DNA of 64,000 nt from positions 1,049,280 to 1,113,279 of the forward strand of contig NZ_SZVI01000013.1 in assembly GCF_013416775.1 (NCBI RefSeq). The letters are read 5' to 3'. This document shows, piece after piece, positions 7,899 to 16,378 of this stretch. Position numbers and translations under genes: made by a program. A model generated the notes under the pieces. The model was given only the letters and a program-made list of their open reading frames with translations, did not search any database and was not told where the DNA came from. The number at the start of each line of letters is the position of its first letter. Positions within the stretch are counted from its first letter, which is position 1. This DNA comes from Rhodoferax sp. BLA1 (lineage in GTDB: Bacteria > Pseudomonadota > Gammaproteobacteria > Burkholderiales > Burkholderiaceae_C).

Positions 7899-10800
7899 AT
7901 GAAACGGATGCTGATCAACGCCACCCAAGCGGAAGAACGCCGCCTGGCCGTGGTGGACGGGCAAAAACTGCTCGACTACGAAATCGAAATTGAAGGGCGC
8001 GAACAGCGCAAGGGCAACATTTACAAAGCGGTGGTCACCCGCGTCGAGCCTTCTCTGGAAGCCTGCTTTGTCGACTACGGTGAAGAACGCCACGGCTTCT
8101 TGCCGTTCAAGGAAATCTCCAAAACCTACTTCCAGCAAAACGTCTCGGTCAGCCAAGCGCGCATCCAGGATGTGATCCGCGAAGGCCAGGAACTGCTGAT
8201 CCAGGTCGAAAAAGAAGAACGCGGCAACAAAGGCGCGGCGCTGACCACCTTCGTGTCACTCGCTGGCCGTTATGTGGTACTGATGCCCAACAACCCACGT
8301 GGGGGTGGTGTCAGCCGCCGCATCGAGGGTGAAGACCGCGCCGAACTCAAAGAAGCACTGGACCAGCTCGAATACCCCAACGGCATGAGCATCATTGCCC
8401 GCACCGCTGGCATCGGCCGCAGTGCGCCTGAGCTGCAGTGGGACTTGAACTACCTGCTCAAACTCTGGACCGCCATTGACGGCGCCGCCAAGGGTGGTAA
8501 GGGCGCGTTCCTGATCTATCAGGAATCGTCTTTGGTGATCCGCGCCATCCGCGACTACTTCAACAACGACATCGGCGACATCCTGATCGACACCGACGAC
8601 GTGTATGAACAGGCCCAGCAGTTCATGGCGCATGTGATGCCGGAACACGCTGCCCGCGTCAAACGTTACCGCGACGACGCGCCGCTGTTCAGCCGCTTCC
8701 AGATCGAACACCAGATCGAAACCGCCTACGCCCGCACCGTGACCCTGCCGTCTGGCGGCGCCATCGTGATCGACCATACCGAAGCGCTGGTGTCGGTGGA
8801 CGTGAACTCGGCACGCGCCATCAAGGGTGGCGACATCGAAGAAACCGCGACCCGCACCAACCTCGAAGCCGCTGACGAAGTGGCACGCCAGGCACGGCTG
8901 CGTGACTTGGGTGGCCTGATCGTGATCGACTTCATCGACATGGAAGAAAGCCGCAACCGCCGCGAGGTCGAAAACCGCCTGCGCGACGCGCTGCGCCAAG
9001 ACCGTGCACGGGTGCAGTTTGCCTCCATCAGCAAGTTTGGTCTGATGGAAATGAGCCGCCAGCGCCTGCGCCCGGCCCTCAGTGAAGGCGCCTCCATCCC
9101 CTGCCCGCGCTGCGGCGGCTCCGGCCACATCCGCGACACCGAAAGCTCGGCGCTGCAGATTCTGCGCATCATCCAGGAAGAGTCCTTGAAGGACAACACC
9201 GCCTCGGTGCTGTGCCAAGTGCCCGTCGAAGTGGCATCTTTCCTCTTGAACGAAAAACGCGGCGAAATCGCCAAGATCGAGCTCAAACAGCGCATCAACG
9301 TGCTGATGGTGCCCAACAAGTCAATGGAAACGCCCAACTACAAGTTGGAACGCCTGAAGCACGACGACCCACGCCTGGACAACATCACCGCCAGCTACTC
9401 GATGGCCGAAGAAGTCGAAGACGCCACCGCTGTGACACGCCGCGCCCAAGAGCCCACCAACCGGCAAACCCCGATCATCAAAGGTGTGTTGCCCGATGCG
9501 CCCGCACCGGTGGCACCGCCCAAACCGGCACCGGTCAGCCCGGCACCCGCTGCGGCACAACAGCCCCCTAAAACCCCGGTCGCCGCACCGGTCGTGGTGG
9601 AAAAAGGCTTCTTTGGCTGGATCAAAAACCTGTTTGCCCCGGCACCAGTGACCACCCCTGCGCCCAAGGCAGCTGCAGCCCCTGCCAACGACAAAACAGA
9701 CGGTCGGGGTCCACAAGCCGGTGGCCGCTCGGGCCGCGACGGTAACCGTCGCAACGAAGCCCGCGGTGACCGCCCTGAAGGTGGACGGGGTCCGCGTGGA
9801 GAGGGACGCAATGGCCGCCCCAGCGCAGAAGGCCGAACCGAAGCTCGCCCGGAAGGCCGTGCCGATGGCCGCCAGGACAACCGTGGCAACCGCAATGAAC
9901 GTGGTAACCGCCCCGAGCGCGGTGAACGCCCGGAACGGGAACGGGGTGAGCGCAACGAGCGCGGCCCACGCAACGAGCGCCCGGACAGCCAGGTCAATGC
10001 CCTCGCCCCCGAGGCAGGCCGTTTGGACGTCACCGCCCAGATGAACACCGAGGGCGGTGAAGCCAACCGCAACGAACCACGCCAGGAGCGCAATGGCCGC
10101 AACCAGCGCAGTGACCGTCGTCCACCGCGTGGCCCACGCACTGAAGCGGACGGTCGGCCAATGACCGACCAGGCCGAATCCAGCAGCCCGGTGAATGTGG
10201 ACAACGAGCCCAACAACACGGATGACAACCAGCCGATGGTGGACCAGGCCGACCGGGGCGAGTCTGCACCCCGGGAAAAACGCTCACGTGACCGTTATGG
10301 CCGTGAACGCAAACCACGTGGTGAACGCGCTGAGCGCCCAGCAGCTGACAACGCTGAGGGCAACGACGCGCCAAACGTACAGCCCGTAACCACGGAGTCT
10401 GAAACCGAGGTGCAAGATGCACCTCGCAAGTCGTACTTCAACACACCAGCCGTGACCAGTGCACCCGCTGTGGCCGCAGCAGCCCCCGTGGCAACCGAGC
10501 CAGTCGCCGTAGCCGCTGTCGCCGAAGTGTTGGCACCCACAGTAGCCGTGGCACCTCAGCCAGTGGCGACCCCAGCGCCGGTGTTGCCGAAGCCGGTTGC
10601 TGCCGCACCCGTGCCAGCGACCAGCGCTGCTGCGAGTACTGGCATGCCCAAGGTGGTGCCTTACAGCTTGCCGCTCGAAGAACTGGCACAGTTGGCGCAG
10701 AACAGTGGTTTGAGCTGGGTCGCTTCCGACGCCGAGAAAGTGGCTGCCGCCCAGGCCGCCATTGCTGCCCAGCCCGAACCCGTGCGGGTGGTGCGTGAAC

Positions 10801-10904
10801 GTCCGGCCCCCGTGGTGATGGACGAGCGCCCGCTGGTGCTGGTGGAAACCCGGCGTGACCTGCGCAACACGACCCTGCCATTTGAGCAGTCAGAAACGCT
10901 CTAA
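7899..10904 (+). CDS. rne: ribonuclease E
   Basis: Essential endoribonuclease for mRNA decay and rRNA/tRNA processing, scaffold of the degradosome. 1001 residues. The start MKRMLINATQAEERRLAVVD is canonical; S1 domain about 38-120; catalytic DNase I-like region with SVDVNSARAIKGG and IVIDFIDM holding the metal-binding Asp residues (about 300-350); Zn-link CPRCGGSGH at about 403-411. After about residue 520 the protein is disordered: Pro/Ala-rich, then a long Arg/Gly/Asn/Glu-rich stretch (about 610-830) and an Ala/Val/Pro-rich tail. Such tails carry RNA and partner binding sites. A short amphipathic-looking GFFGWIKNLFA at about 569-579 may be a membrane or protein anchor. Confidence 0.97.
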   Translation: MKRMLINATQAEERRLAVVDGQKLLDYEIEIEGREQRKGNIYKAVVTRVEPSLEACFVDYGEERHGFLPFKEISKTYFQQNVSVSQARIQDVIREGQELLIQVEKEERGNKGAALTTFVSLAGRYVVLMPNNPRGGGVSRRIEGEDRAELKEALDQLEYPNGMSIIARTAGIGRSAPELQWDLNYLLKLWTAIDGAAKGGKGAFLIYQESSLVIRAIRDYFNNDIGDILIDTDDVYEQAQQFMAHVMPEHAARVKRYRDDAPLFSRFQIEHQIETAYARTVTLPSGGAIVIDHTEALVSVDVNSARAIKGGDIEETATRTNLEAADEVARQARLRDLGGLIVIDFIDMEESRNRREVENRLRDALRQDRARVQFASISKFGLMEMSRQRLRPALSEGASIPCPRCGGSGHIRDTESSALQILRIIQEESLKDNTASVLCQVPVEVASFLLNEKRGEIAKIELKQRINVLMVPNKSMETPNYKLERLKHDDPRLDNITASYSMAEEVEDATAVTRRAQEPTNRQTPIIKGVLPDAPAPVAPPKPAPVSPAPAAAQQPPKTPVAAPVVVEKGFFGWIKNLFAPAPVTTPAPKAAAAPANDKTDGRGPQAGGRSGRDGNRRNEARGDRPEGGRGPRGEGRNGRPSAEGRTEARPEGRADGRQDNRGNRNERGNRPERGERPERERGERNERGPRNERPDSQVNALAPEAGRLDVTAQMNTEGGEANRNEPRQERNGRNQRSDRRPPRGPRTEADGRPMTDQAESSSPVNVDNEPNNTDDNQPMVDQADRGESAPREKRSRDRYGRERKPRGERAERPAADNAEGNDAPNVQPVTTESETEVQDAPRKSYFNTPAVTSAPAVAAAAPVATEPVAVAAVAEVLAPTVAVAPQPVATPAPVLPKPVAAAPVPATSAAASTGMPKVVPYSLPLEELAQLAQNSGLSWVASDAEKVAAAQAAIAAQPEPVRVVRERPAPVVMDERPLVLVETRRDLRNTTLPFEQSETL

Positions 10905-10908
10905 ACCC

Positions 10909-10926
10909 ACATCCCGAAAGGGATGT
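10909..10926 (+). other. short GAAA-loop hairpin after rne
   Basis: ACATCCC, GAAA tetraloop, GGGATGT: a 7-bp stem starting 4 bases after the rne stop and 8 bases before the rho-independent terminator. It may protect the 3' end or assist termination. Confidence 0.5.
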
Positions 10927-10934
10927 TTGCTATA

Positions 10935-10963
10935 AAAAAAGGGCACCTGAGGTGCCCTTTTTT
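10935..10963. terminator. bidirectional rho-independent terminator between rne and the GGDEF gene
   Basis: AAAAAA, GGGCACC, loop TGA, GGTGCCC, TTTTTT: a perfect GC stem flanked by A- and T-runs, so it can stop both rne (plus strand) and the converging GGDEF gene (minus strand, ends at 10979). Confidence 0.9.
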
Positions 10964-10978
10964 GTTGCGTGTTGGCGC

Positions 10979-12040
10979 TCAAGCGGCCGTCGCATCCTCT
11001 GTCAGAACCGGCACAGGCCCAAAAAACCCACGCCGCACCAGACCCAGATGGCTGCAGGCTTTGTTGCCACCACCACGGCGTGCAAAGTCCACCGCACGCG
11101 CGGTGTTCTCAAGCGCACTCGCGGGTGAATCGTCGGCCCGCACGGTGGTGAAGCCACTGCTCACGGTGACACGGCCCACCAGCGGAAAACGGGTTTTTTC
11201 CACACTGGCACGCAGCCGCTCAAACGCCGCCAGCACCAGGGCCTCGTCGGGGCAATGCAACAACACCCCATAACTGTCACCACCAAAGTGGTAGAGCCGG
11301 TCATAGGTTCTGAAGGTGCTGCTCATCACACGCGCGACCTGTTGCAACACGTCTTGCATCGCTGCATAACCGTGTTTGTCGCTGATCAGGCCATAGTTGT
11401 CGATTGACACCGAACCGAGCCAGTAGTTGGCGGGCACACGGTGACGGCGCTCCTGCTCACCCGCGTTGTCCATGCCCGGTGTGATGCCGTCCAGATCTTC
11501 GAGAACCGCGCTGTAAAACGCGTCGTCCAGCGATTTGCGGTTGAGCAGCCCGGTCAGCGGGTCGCGGTCACTGTATTCCAGCAGGCTGTACATGTTGCGG
11601 TAAATCTGGCGCAGGGCATCCACCAGGGCCAGACTGTCTGCGTCCAGGGCCGCGTCCGAATGCAACTCCAGCACACCGGCATCTTCTTGCCGTGAATCCG
11701 AGAACAAAGGCAGCAGCGTGATGCGCGGACCTTCCGGCCCGGCCCAAGCCACCTCGACCCGCTCACGGGTTTCCAGGCAACGTAACCGGTCAGAGGCGTC
11801 TTCGAGCTTGATCAGGGTCTGGAAATCGACCCGTTGTGGGTCAATCACACGGCCGCCACCCTTGGCGTCGAGTCGGGCCACGTCGAGCCAGCGGCTGACA
11901 CCCTCCTCGCGCACCACACGGGCGATGACGATGCGTTCCAGGGGCAACAGATCAATCAGCGCTTTGGACAGCGTGAGCTCCAGGAGATCACGGTCACGGT
12001 GACTGGTCAGCTTGACAATGTGTTCGATGAATGTACTCAT
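10979..12040 (-). CDS. GGDEF-domain protein with degenerate active site (GGDSY)
   Basis: 353 residues from ATG at 12040 (MSTFIEHIVKLTSHRDRDLL). An N-terminal region of about 150 residues without a recognisable motif, possibly GAF-like, precedes a GGDEF domain that starts at SDRDPLTGLLNRKSLDDAF (about 157-175). The signature is GGDSY at about 253-257, so the catalytic Glu is replaced by Ser; the inhibitory I-site RTYD is intact at 244-247, exactly five residues before it. Enzymatically inactive GGDEF domains with intact I-sites often act as c-di-GMP receptors; that role here is inference. It converges on rne and shares its terminator. Confidence 0.85.
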   Translation of the reverse strand: MSTFIEHIVKLTSHRDRDLLELTLSKALIDLLPLERIVIARVVREEGVSRWLDVARLDAKGGGRVIDPQRVDFQTLIKLEDASDRLRCLETRERVEVAWAGPEGPRITLLPLFSDSRQEDAGVLELHSDAALDADSLALVDALRQIYRNMYSLLEYSDRDPLTGLLNRKSLDDAFYSAVLEDLDGITPGMDNAGEQERRHRVPANYWLGSVSIDNYGLISDKHGYAAMQDVLQQVARVMSSTFRTYDRLYHFGGDSYGVLLHCPDEALVLAAFERLRASVEKTRFPLVGRVTVSSGFTTVRADDSPASALENTARAVDFARRGGGNKACSHLGLVRRGFFGPVPVLTEDATAA

Positions 12041-12125
12041 GAACAAATCATAGACTCGAACGCCGTTCAAGTCACGCAAATGCGTTGCCGCACACGTTTA
12101 ACGGGCCTGACGGACCCTCAGGGGC

Positions 12126-13421
12126 TCAGATCTTGCGGCGCAAGGTGACCTGGGCCGCATTACGCCAAGCCAGCAACGCCTGCGCCTCGTCACCCTGGCG
12201 TTGCGCCAGTTCGGCCTGAACCTGCCAGGCGCGGGTCAACAAACCGGCATCGTTGAGCCGAGGCAGGGCCTGACGGATCAGCTGCTGCGCTTTGCCCCAG
12301 AGCTGCAGGTGCAGGCAGGCTACACCGGCCAAGTACTGCAGGTCGGCATCCCCGGGTGCGGCCAGCTGGGCTTGTTCGATGCGTGACAACCACTGTTTGT
12401 CGATGTCTTCCCCAGCGGCAGAAAAGCCGTTTTCCATCACCCGGATCAGGAAAACCTTCTGATCAGGCTCCAGCCCTTGTTGTGATTGGGTCATACGATC
12501 CCAAACCGGTAGCAACCAGGCAAATGCCTGGTCCACCGCACCACCCATCCGAAGCAGGCGTCCGGCTGCCGACAAGGCCACCTCGGGCACGTTCTGCTCC
12601 AGCGGGTCCAGCTGCGCCCAGACCGCCGCAAGCTGCTCGGGCTCCTGGGTGGTCTGGATGTACTCCAGCGCCAGCGCCCGCTGCAGGCTCAGCGCCGCAT
12701 TGCCAGAAAACGCCTTGTGTTTCACCAGCAGACGCGCGGTTTCCAACGCCAGGTCGTTCTGCCCGGCCAGGCGCGCCACCTTCAGCCGCAAACGCAACGC
12801 CACCGTGCGGCGCGCCACACCAGCGGGCAGCTGTGCCAGCCAGTCCAACGCGGCGGCGGGGTCTCGCTCTTCCAGCGACCAGCGCAGTGCGCGCAGCTGC
12901 AGGCCATCGCGGGTGCCACTCGCTTCGGCACTGGCCGACTGGGCCAGCGCCTGCTGAAAATGCATCTCGCGCGCCGCTTTGTCTTGCAGTGCCTGGGAGC
13001 TTTCGGCCGCCAGCAAATGCGCCATGACCCGCAGCCGGGGTGCATCGGGCCACAGTTCACCACTGCGTGTCATGACCGCTTCGCGCGCCAGCACCAGCTC
13101 GGCAGCCTTGCGGGCGCGGATAAAACGCCCGGCCACCAGATGCGACAAGGCATCGAGCAAGGCCGAATGCATGATGCGCTCCTGATAACGCAGCCGCCAG
13201 GAACGGGCTTGCCCCGGCATGGCAAAGAGCGCCGACAGCGCCTTGAGCGCCACATGCAGCAGACCAAACACCAGCAGCAGGGTCAGAATCGCCAGATTCA
13301 GCGACACATCCACCCGGTGCGGTGGCCAGAACACGGTGATGGTGCCGGGGTTGGTGCTGGCAAACAGCGCCAGCGCCACCGCCACCCCAAACAGCCCCAG
13401 GAACCACAAGGTGAGCCGCAT
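12126..13421 (-). CDS. hemY: HemY-like TPR membrane protein of the hem operon
   Basis: 431 residues. Two N-terminal membrane segments (about 3-22 and 40-60) are followed by a helical, TPR-like region rich in Ala and Leu that runs to the C-terminus, as in proteobacterial HemY (HemY_N family, not the Bacillus protoporphyrinogen oxidase of the same name). Role unproven; associated with late haem synthesis or its organisation at the membrane. Starts 3 bases after hemX, completing hemC-hemD-hemX-hemY. Confidence 0.88.
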   Translation of the reverse strand: MRLTLWFLGLFGVAVALALFASTNPGTITVFWPPHRVDVSLNLAILTLLLVFGLLHVALKALSALFAMPGQARSWRLRYQERIMHSALLDALSHLVAGRFIRARKAAELVLAREAVMTRSGELWPDAPRLRVMAHLLAAESSQALQDKAAREMHFQQALAQSASAEASGTRDGLQLRALRWSLEERDPAAALDWLAQLPAGVARRTVALRLRLKVARLAGQNDLALETARLLVKHKAFSGNAALSLQRALALEYIQTTQEPEQLAAVWAQLDPLEQNVPEVALSAAGRLLRMGGAVDQAFAWLLPVWDRMTQSQQGLEPDQKVFLIRVMENGFSAAGEDIDKQWLSRIEQAQLAAPGDADLQYLAGVACLHLQLWGKAQQLIRQALPRLNDAGLLTRAWQVQAELAQRQGDEAQALLAWRNAAQVTLRRKI

Positions 13422-13424
13422 GGC

Positions 13425-14507
13425 TTAGCGCCCCGCTGCCGCTGTGGCCAACACCGCCAGGGTGTCGTCCACGCGGGGAATCTTGAGCTGGCGCATCTGC
13501 AACTGCACCTGCTGCAACAGGGTGACCGCCACGCGGGTGCTGCGCGCACGTTCATCAAAATACTTGCTCAGGCTGTCCTGCGCCACCTCCAGATCGGCGC
13601 GGGCAGCATCGACCTGGCGCGACAACAGGCCCAGGCGGGCGTTGAGCAGCTTGAGCTTGAGGTTCTCGCGCACAAAAAACGACTGTTCCGGCGACAACAG
13701 GGCGGCTTCGGGGGCTTCGATGCGGCTCACCCGCACCAGGTTGCGTGCCTCGCCCAGCACCTGCTGCAAGACCTGTTGCCACTGGTCCAGTGGTTTGGAG
13801 GCCGCCGCCTGCGGCTTGTCGGCCATCTTGTGCAAAGGCATCACCGCATTGGCCAGCGGCAGCTCGTCGGCCAGACGCACCAGATCGTCGAGCTTGACCA
13901 GCATGCTCGGGGTGTCACTCACCGCCGCCGACTTCACACGTTCGATGTCACGCGCCAGCGCACGCTGCAGCAGTGCCAGGCGCGGCTGGGCGGCACGTGC
14001 CACCCGCTGATCGGCACTTTTGAGCGCCGCCAGCAGCGGCTCGACCGTGCCGGTCAACTCCGCCTGCTGCTGCGCCAGACGCAGGGCCGCCTCGATATCC
14101 ACCACCAGGTTTTCGTCACGCGAGCGCGACAGGCTCTGCATCAGTTCATCGAGCTGGCTGCGCTGCAGGGCCACCTCACTCAGGCGCGCATCGAGCACCG
14201 CGACCCGGGTCACGGTCTCCTGTGCCATGGCCAAAGCCTGTTTGGACAGGGCCTGCGCCTCTTGCGACTTGTCCTGAGCATCGGCGCTTTGCATCGCCAG
14301 TTGCTCTTGGATGTTGCTGACCTTCTGCCACAGCAGCACCGTCGCCAGCACACAAATCACCAGCAAGGCACCCAGCCACAGCAGAGGGTTGCGGCTTGGC
14401 GCCGCAGCGGCTTGGGCGGGGCTGGCGGGCTGCGGCGCAGCCTCGGCCGCTGCCGGTTCCGGGGGCATGGTCACGCTGTTGGCATCTGTTGGATTGACAT
14501 GGGTCAT
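13425..14507 (-). CDS. hemX: HemX family protein (uroporphyrinogen-III C-methyltransferase-like annotation)
   Basis: 360 residues: cytoplasmic Pro/Ala-rich N-terminus (about 1-45), one membrane helix (about 46-66, LLWLGALLVICVLATVLLW), a coiled-coil stretch (about 70-120, VSNIQEQLAMQSADAQDKSQ onward) and a helical C-terminal domain. This is the bitopic HemX layout; despite the database name no methylase motifs are visible. It overlaps hemD by 4 bases. Confidence 0.88.
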   Translation of the reverse strand: MTHVNPTDANSVTMPPEPAAAEAAPQPASPAQAAAAPSRNPLLWLGALLVICVLATVLLWQKVSNIQEQLAMQSADAQDKSQEAQALSKQALAMAQETVTRVAVLDARLSEVALQRSQLDELMQSLSRSRDENLVVDIEAALRLAQQQAELTGTVEPLLAALKSADQRVARAAQPRLALLQRALARDIERVKSAAVSDTPSMLVKLDDLVRLADELPLANAVMPLHKMADKPQAAASKPLDQWQQVLQQVLGEARNLVRVSRIEAPEAALLSPEQSFFVRENLKLKLLNARLGLLSRQVDAARADLEVAQDSLSKYFDERARSTRVAVTLLQQVQLQMRQLKIPRVDDTLAVLATAAAGR

Positions 14508-15325
14508 GCCAATGATTCTATCGAGGCAAGAACATGGGCCAAGGTCGGGCGTGACTCACACACGGTGGCAAAGCCCAGATCACGCGCCGCTTGTGCAATC
14601 CGGGCATGGGTGGCCAGGGCACGCGCCTGCGCCCAGCTCTGCCCGGGCAGCAGGCTGGACAAATGGCCCACCGCCTCGGCGCTGCTGAACAACCAGAGGG
14701 AACCATCGCTGGCGGCTTGTGTTGCCAGGGCACGTTCAGCCGGTCCCCACACTGGTGCGCCGCGTTGGTAAGCCACGACAAAATCCACCTCGGCACCGGC
14801 CTGGCGCAGGGTTTGCGCCAGCCAGTCACGGCCCACCCCCGGTGTGGCGGCGGGCTGATCGGCGCTGTCAGGCTTGTCGCTGTCGTCGTCACGGGTGTCA
14901 CCACGCACGATCAACACCCGGGCGCCAGGACCCACCTGGCCCTGCACCTGTTGCCACAGCGCCTCGGAGTCAAACTGGCCGCCGTCGACGGGCGGCGCAT
15001 CGACCTTCTGCGCGGGCAGGCCCTGCGCGAGCAAGGCGGTGTGGGTGCCGGGGCCGGTGCACCACGCTCTTGTTTCAGGAGCTATATGCCCTTTGTATAA
15101 AAGGGCTGCATCCTGATTGGACGAAAAAAAATGATTGACCGCGTGGCTGCTGACAAACATCACGGCGTTGTAGTCAGGCCAATGCCGTCCGACGGCCTGC
15201 AGCGCCGATGTATCGGCCAGCGCAGCGGTTTCCAACAGCGGCAGGGCCAACGCCTCACAGTGCGGAGAGAGCAACTTGACCCACCGCGCAGCCTGTGGCT
15301 GCACCCGGGTCACGATCACACGCAT
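14504..15325 (-). CDS. hemD: uroporphyrinogen-III synthase
   Basis: Closes and rearranges hydroxymethylbilane to uroporphyrinogen III. 273 residues; the N-terminal RVIVTRVQPQAARWVKLL, VMFVSSHAVNHFF (about 55-67), WCTGPGTHTAL (about 88-98) and WLFSSAEAVGHL (about 215-226) are the usual weakly conserved blocks. Residues 69-86 (NQDAALLYKGHIAPETRA) are an extra peptide just before the TGPGT block, encoded by a copy of the dispersed palindromic repeat. Three bases downstream of hemC and overlapping hemX. Confidence 0.92.
   Translation of the reverse strand: MRVIVTRVQPQAARWVKLLSPHCEALALPLLETAALADTSALQAVGRHWPDYNAVMFVSSHAVNHFFSSNQDAALLYKGHIAPETRAWCTGPGTHTALLAQGLPAQKVDAPPVDGGQFDSEALWQQVQGQVGPGARVLIVRGDTRDDDSDKPDSADQPAATPGVGRDWLAQTLRQAGAEVDFVVAYQRGAPVWGPAERALATQAASDGSLWLFSSAEAVGHLSSLLPGQSWAQARALATHARIAQAARDLGFATVCESRPTLAHVLASIESLA
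15067..15115 (-). repeat. in-frame copy of the dispersed palindromic repeat inside hemD
   Basis: The arms GCCCTTT and AAAGGGC flanking GTATA, with an adjacent AGCTAT box, match the element seen in gene gaps. It encodes the peptide around AALLYKGHIA in HemD, between two conserved blocks and so probably in a surface loop. Confidence 0.6.
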
Positions 15326-15328
15326 GGC

Positions 15329-16276
15329 TTATTGCCCGATCAGGGCCTTGTCCAGATGGTCGAGGCGGCCACCCTGGGCCAACACACCGGCCTTCAACGC
15401 GTCAGCCACACGCTGGCCCAAGGCCGCAGCGCTGGCCTGGTCCGTCACCGGGCCGGTGGCATTTGCGCGCACCAGCGGCAGCTTGTTCTCGGTGTCACCC
15501 CAGGCGGCGTTGATGGTCAGCACATCGCCTTGCAGCGTGGCAAAGGCGGCCAGCGGCATCGAGCAGCTGCCCCCCATCGCGCGGCTCACCGCACGCTCAG
15601 CCGCCACTGCGAGCCAGGTCGGCTGGTGGATCAGCGGGGTGAGTGCGACGGTAATCTCAGCACCGTCGGTACGTACCTCGATGCCCAGCGCGCCTTGGCC
15701 AGCGGCGGGCAGCATCACTTCGGGCTCAAAAATGTCGCGGATGCGGTCTTGAAGCTTCAAGCGCTTGAGGCCGGCGGCGGCCAGCACAATCGCGTCGTAC
15801 TGGCCTTCGTCGAGCTTGCGCAGGCGGGTGTCGAGATTGCCACGCAGTGGTTCGATCTTGAGGTCCGGGCGCAGCGCGCGCAGCAGTGCGACACGGCGCA
15901 GGCTGGAAGTACCAACCACCGCACCTTGCGGCAGCGCGGCCAGATTGGCGTAGCGGGGTGAAACAAAGGCGTCGCGCGGGTCTTCGCGCTCCATCACACA
16001 GGCCAGGGCAAAACCGGTGGGCAGTTCCATCGGCACATCCTTGAGTGAATGCACCGCCAGGTCGGCGCTGCCAGCCTCCAGCGCCACTTCCAGCTCTTTC
16101 ACAAACAGGCCCTTGCCACCGACCTGGCTCAAGGCGCGGTCCAGAATCTGGTCACCCAGGGTGGTCATACCCAGAATGCTGACCGTATGACCCATACCCG
16201 CCAAAATGGCCTGTACATGCTCAGCCTGCCACATGGCCAAGCGACTTTCTCTGGTGGCAATCGTGAATGTGCTCAT
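15329..16276 (-). CDS. hemC: hydroxymethylbilane synthase (porphobilinogen deaminase)
   Basis: Polymerises four porphobilinogens into hydroxymethylbilane. 315 residues starting MSTFTIATRESRLAMWQAEHV. Visible: LKDVPMELP (about 98-106) and the dipyrromethane-cofactor cysteine in GGSCSMPLAAFA (about 239-250). Standard length. First gene of hemC-hemD-hemX-hemY, divergent from ppc with about 100 bases between, a common proteobacterial arrangement. Confidence 0.97.
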   Translation of the reverse strand: MSTFTIATRESRLAMWQAEHVQAILAGMGHTVSILGMTTLGDQILDRALSQVGGKGLFVKELEVALEAGSADLAVHSLKDVPMELPTGFALACVMEREDPRDAFVSPRYANLAALPQGAVVGTSSLRRVALLRALRPDLKIEPLRGNLDTRLRKLDEGQYDAIVLAAAGLKRLKLQDRIRDIFEPEVMLPAAGQGALGIEVRTDGAEITVALTPLIHQPTWLAVAAERAVSRAMGGSCSMPLAAFATLQGDVLTINAAWGDTENKLPLVRANATGPVTDQASAAALGQRVADALKAGVLAQGGRLDHLDKALIGQ

Positions 16277-16378
16277 AAGTGTGTGGCGCGTAGCCGTAAC
16301 CTTTTTGTAATAGCGAAGCAGTCGAGAATGCTAGCATGAGTCTTGCTTGAAAATAGCATGCTCAACCACAGAACTGCC

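Noticed and set aside
8256..9218. 320-residue minus-strand ORF
   Set aside because: Antisense to the RNase E catalytic domain; shadow of biased codon use.
12717..14771. 684-residue plus-strand ORF
   Set aside because: Antisense to hemY/hemX/hemD, His/Gln/Arg-rich composition typical of a GC-rich shadow frame; the minus-strand genes have clear homology and operon structure.
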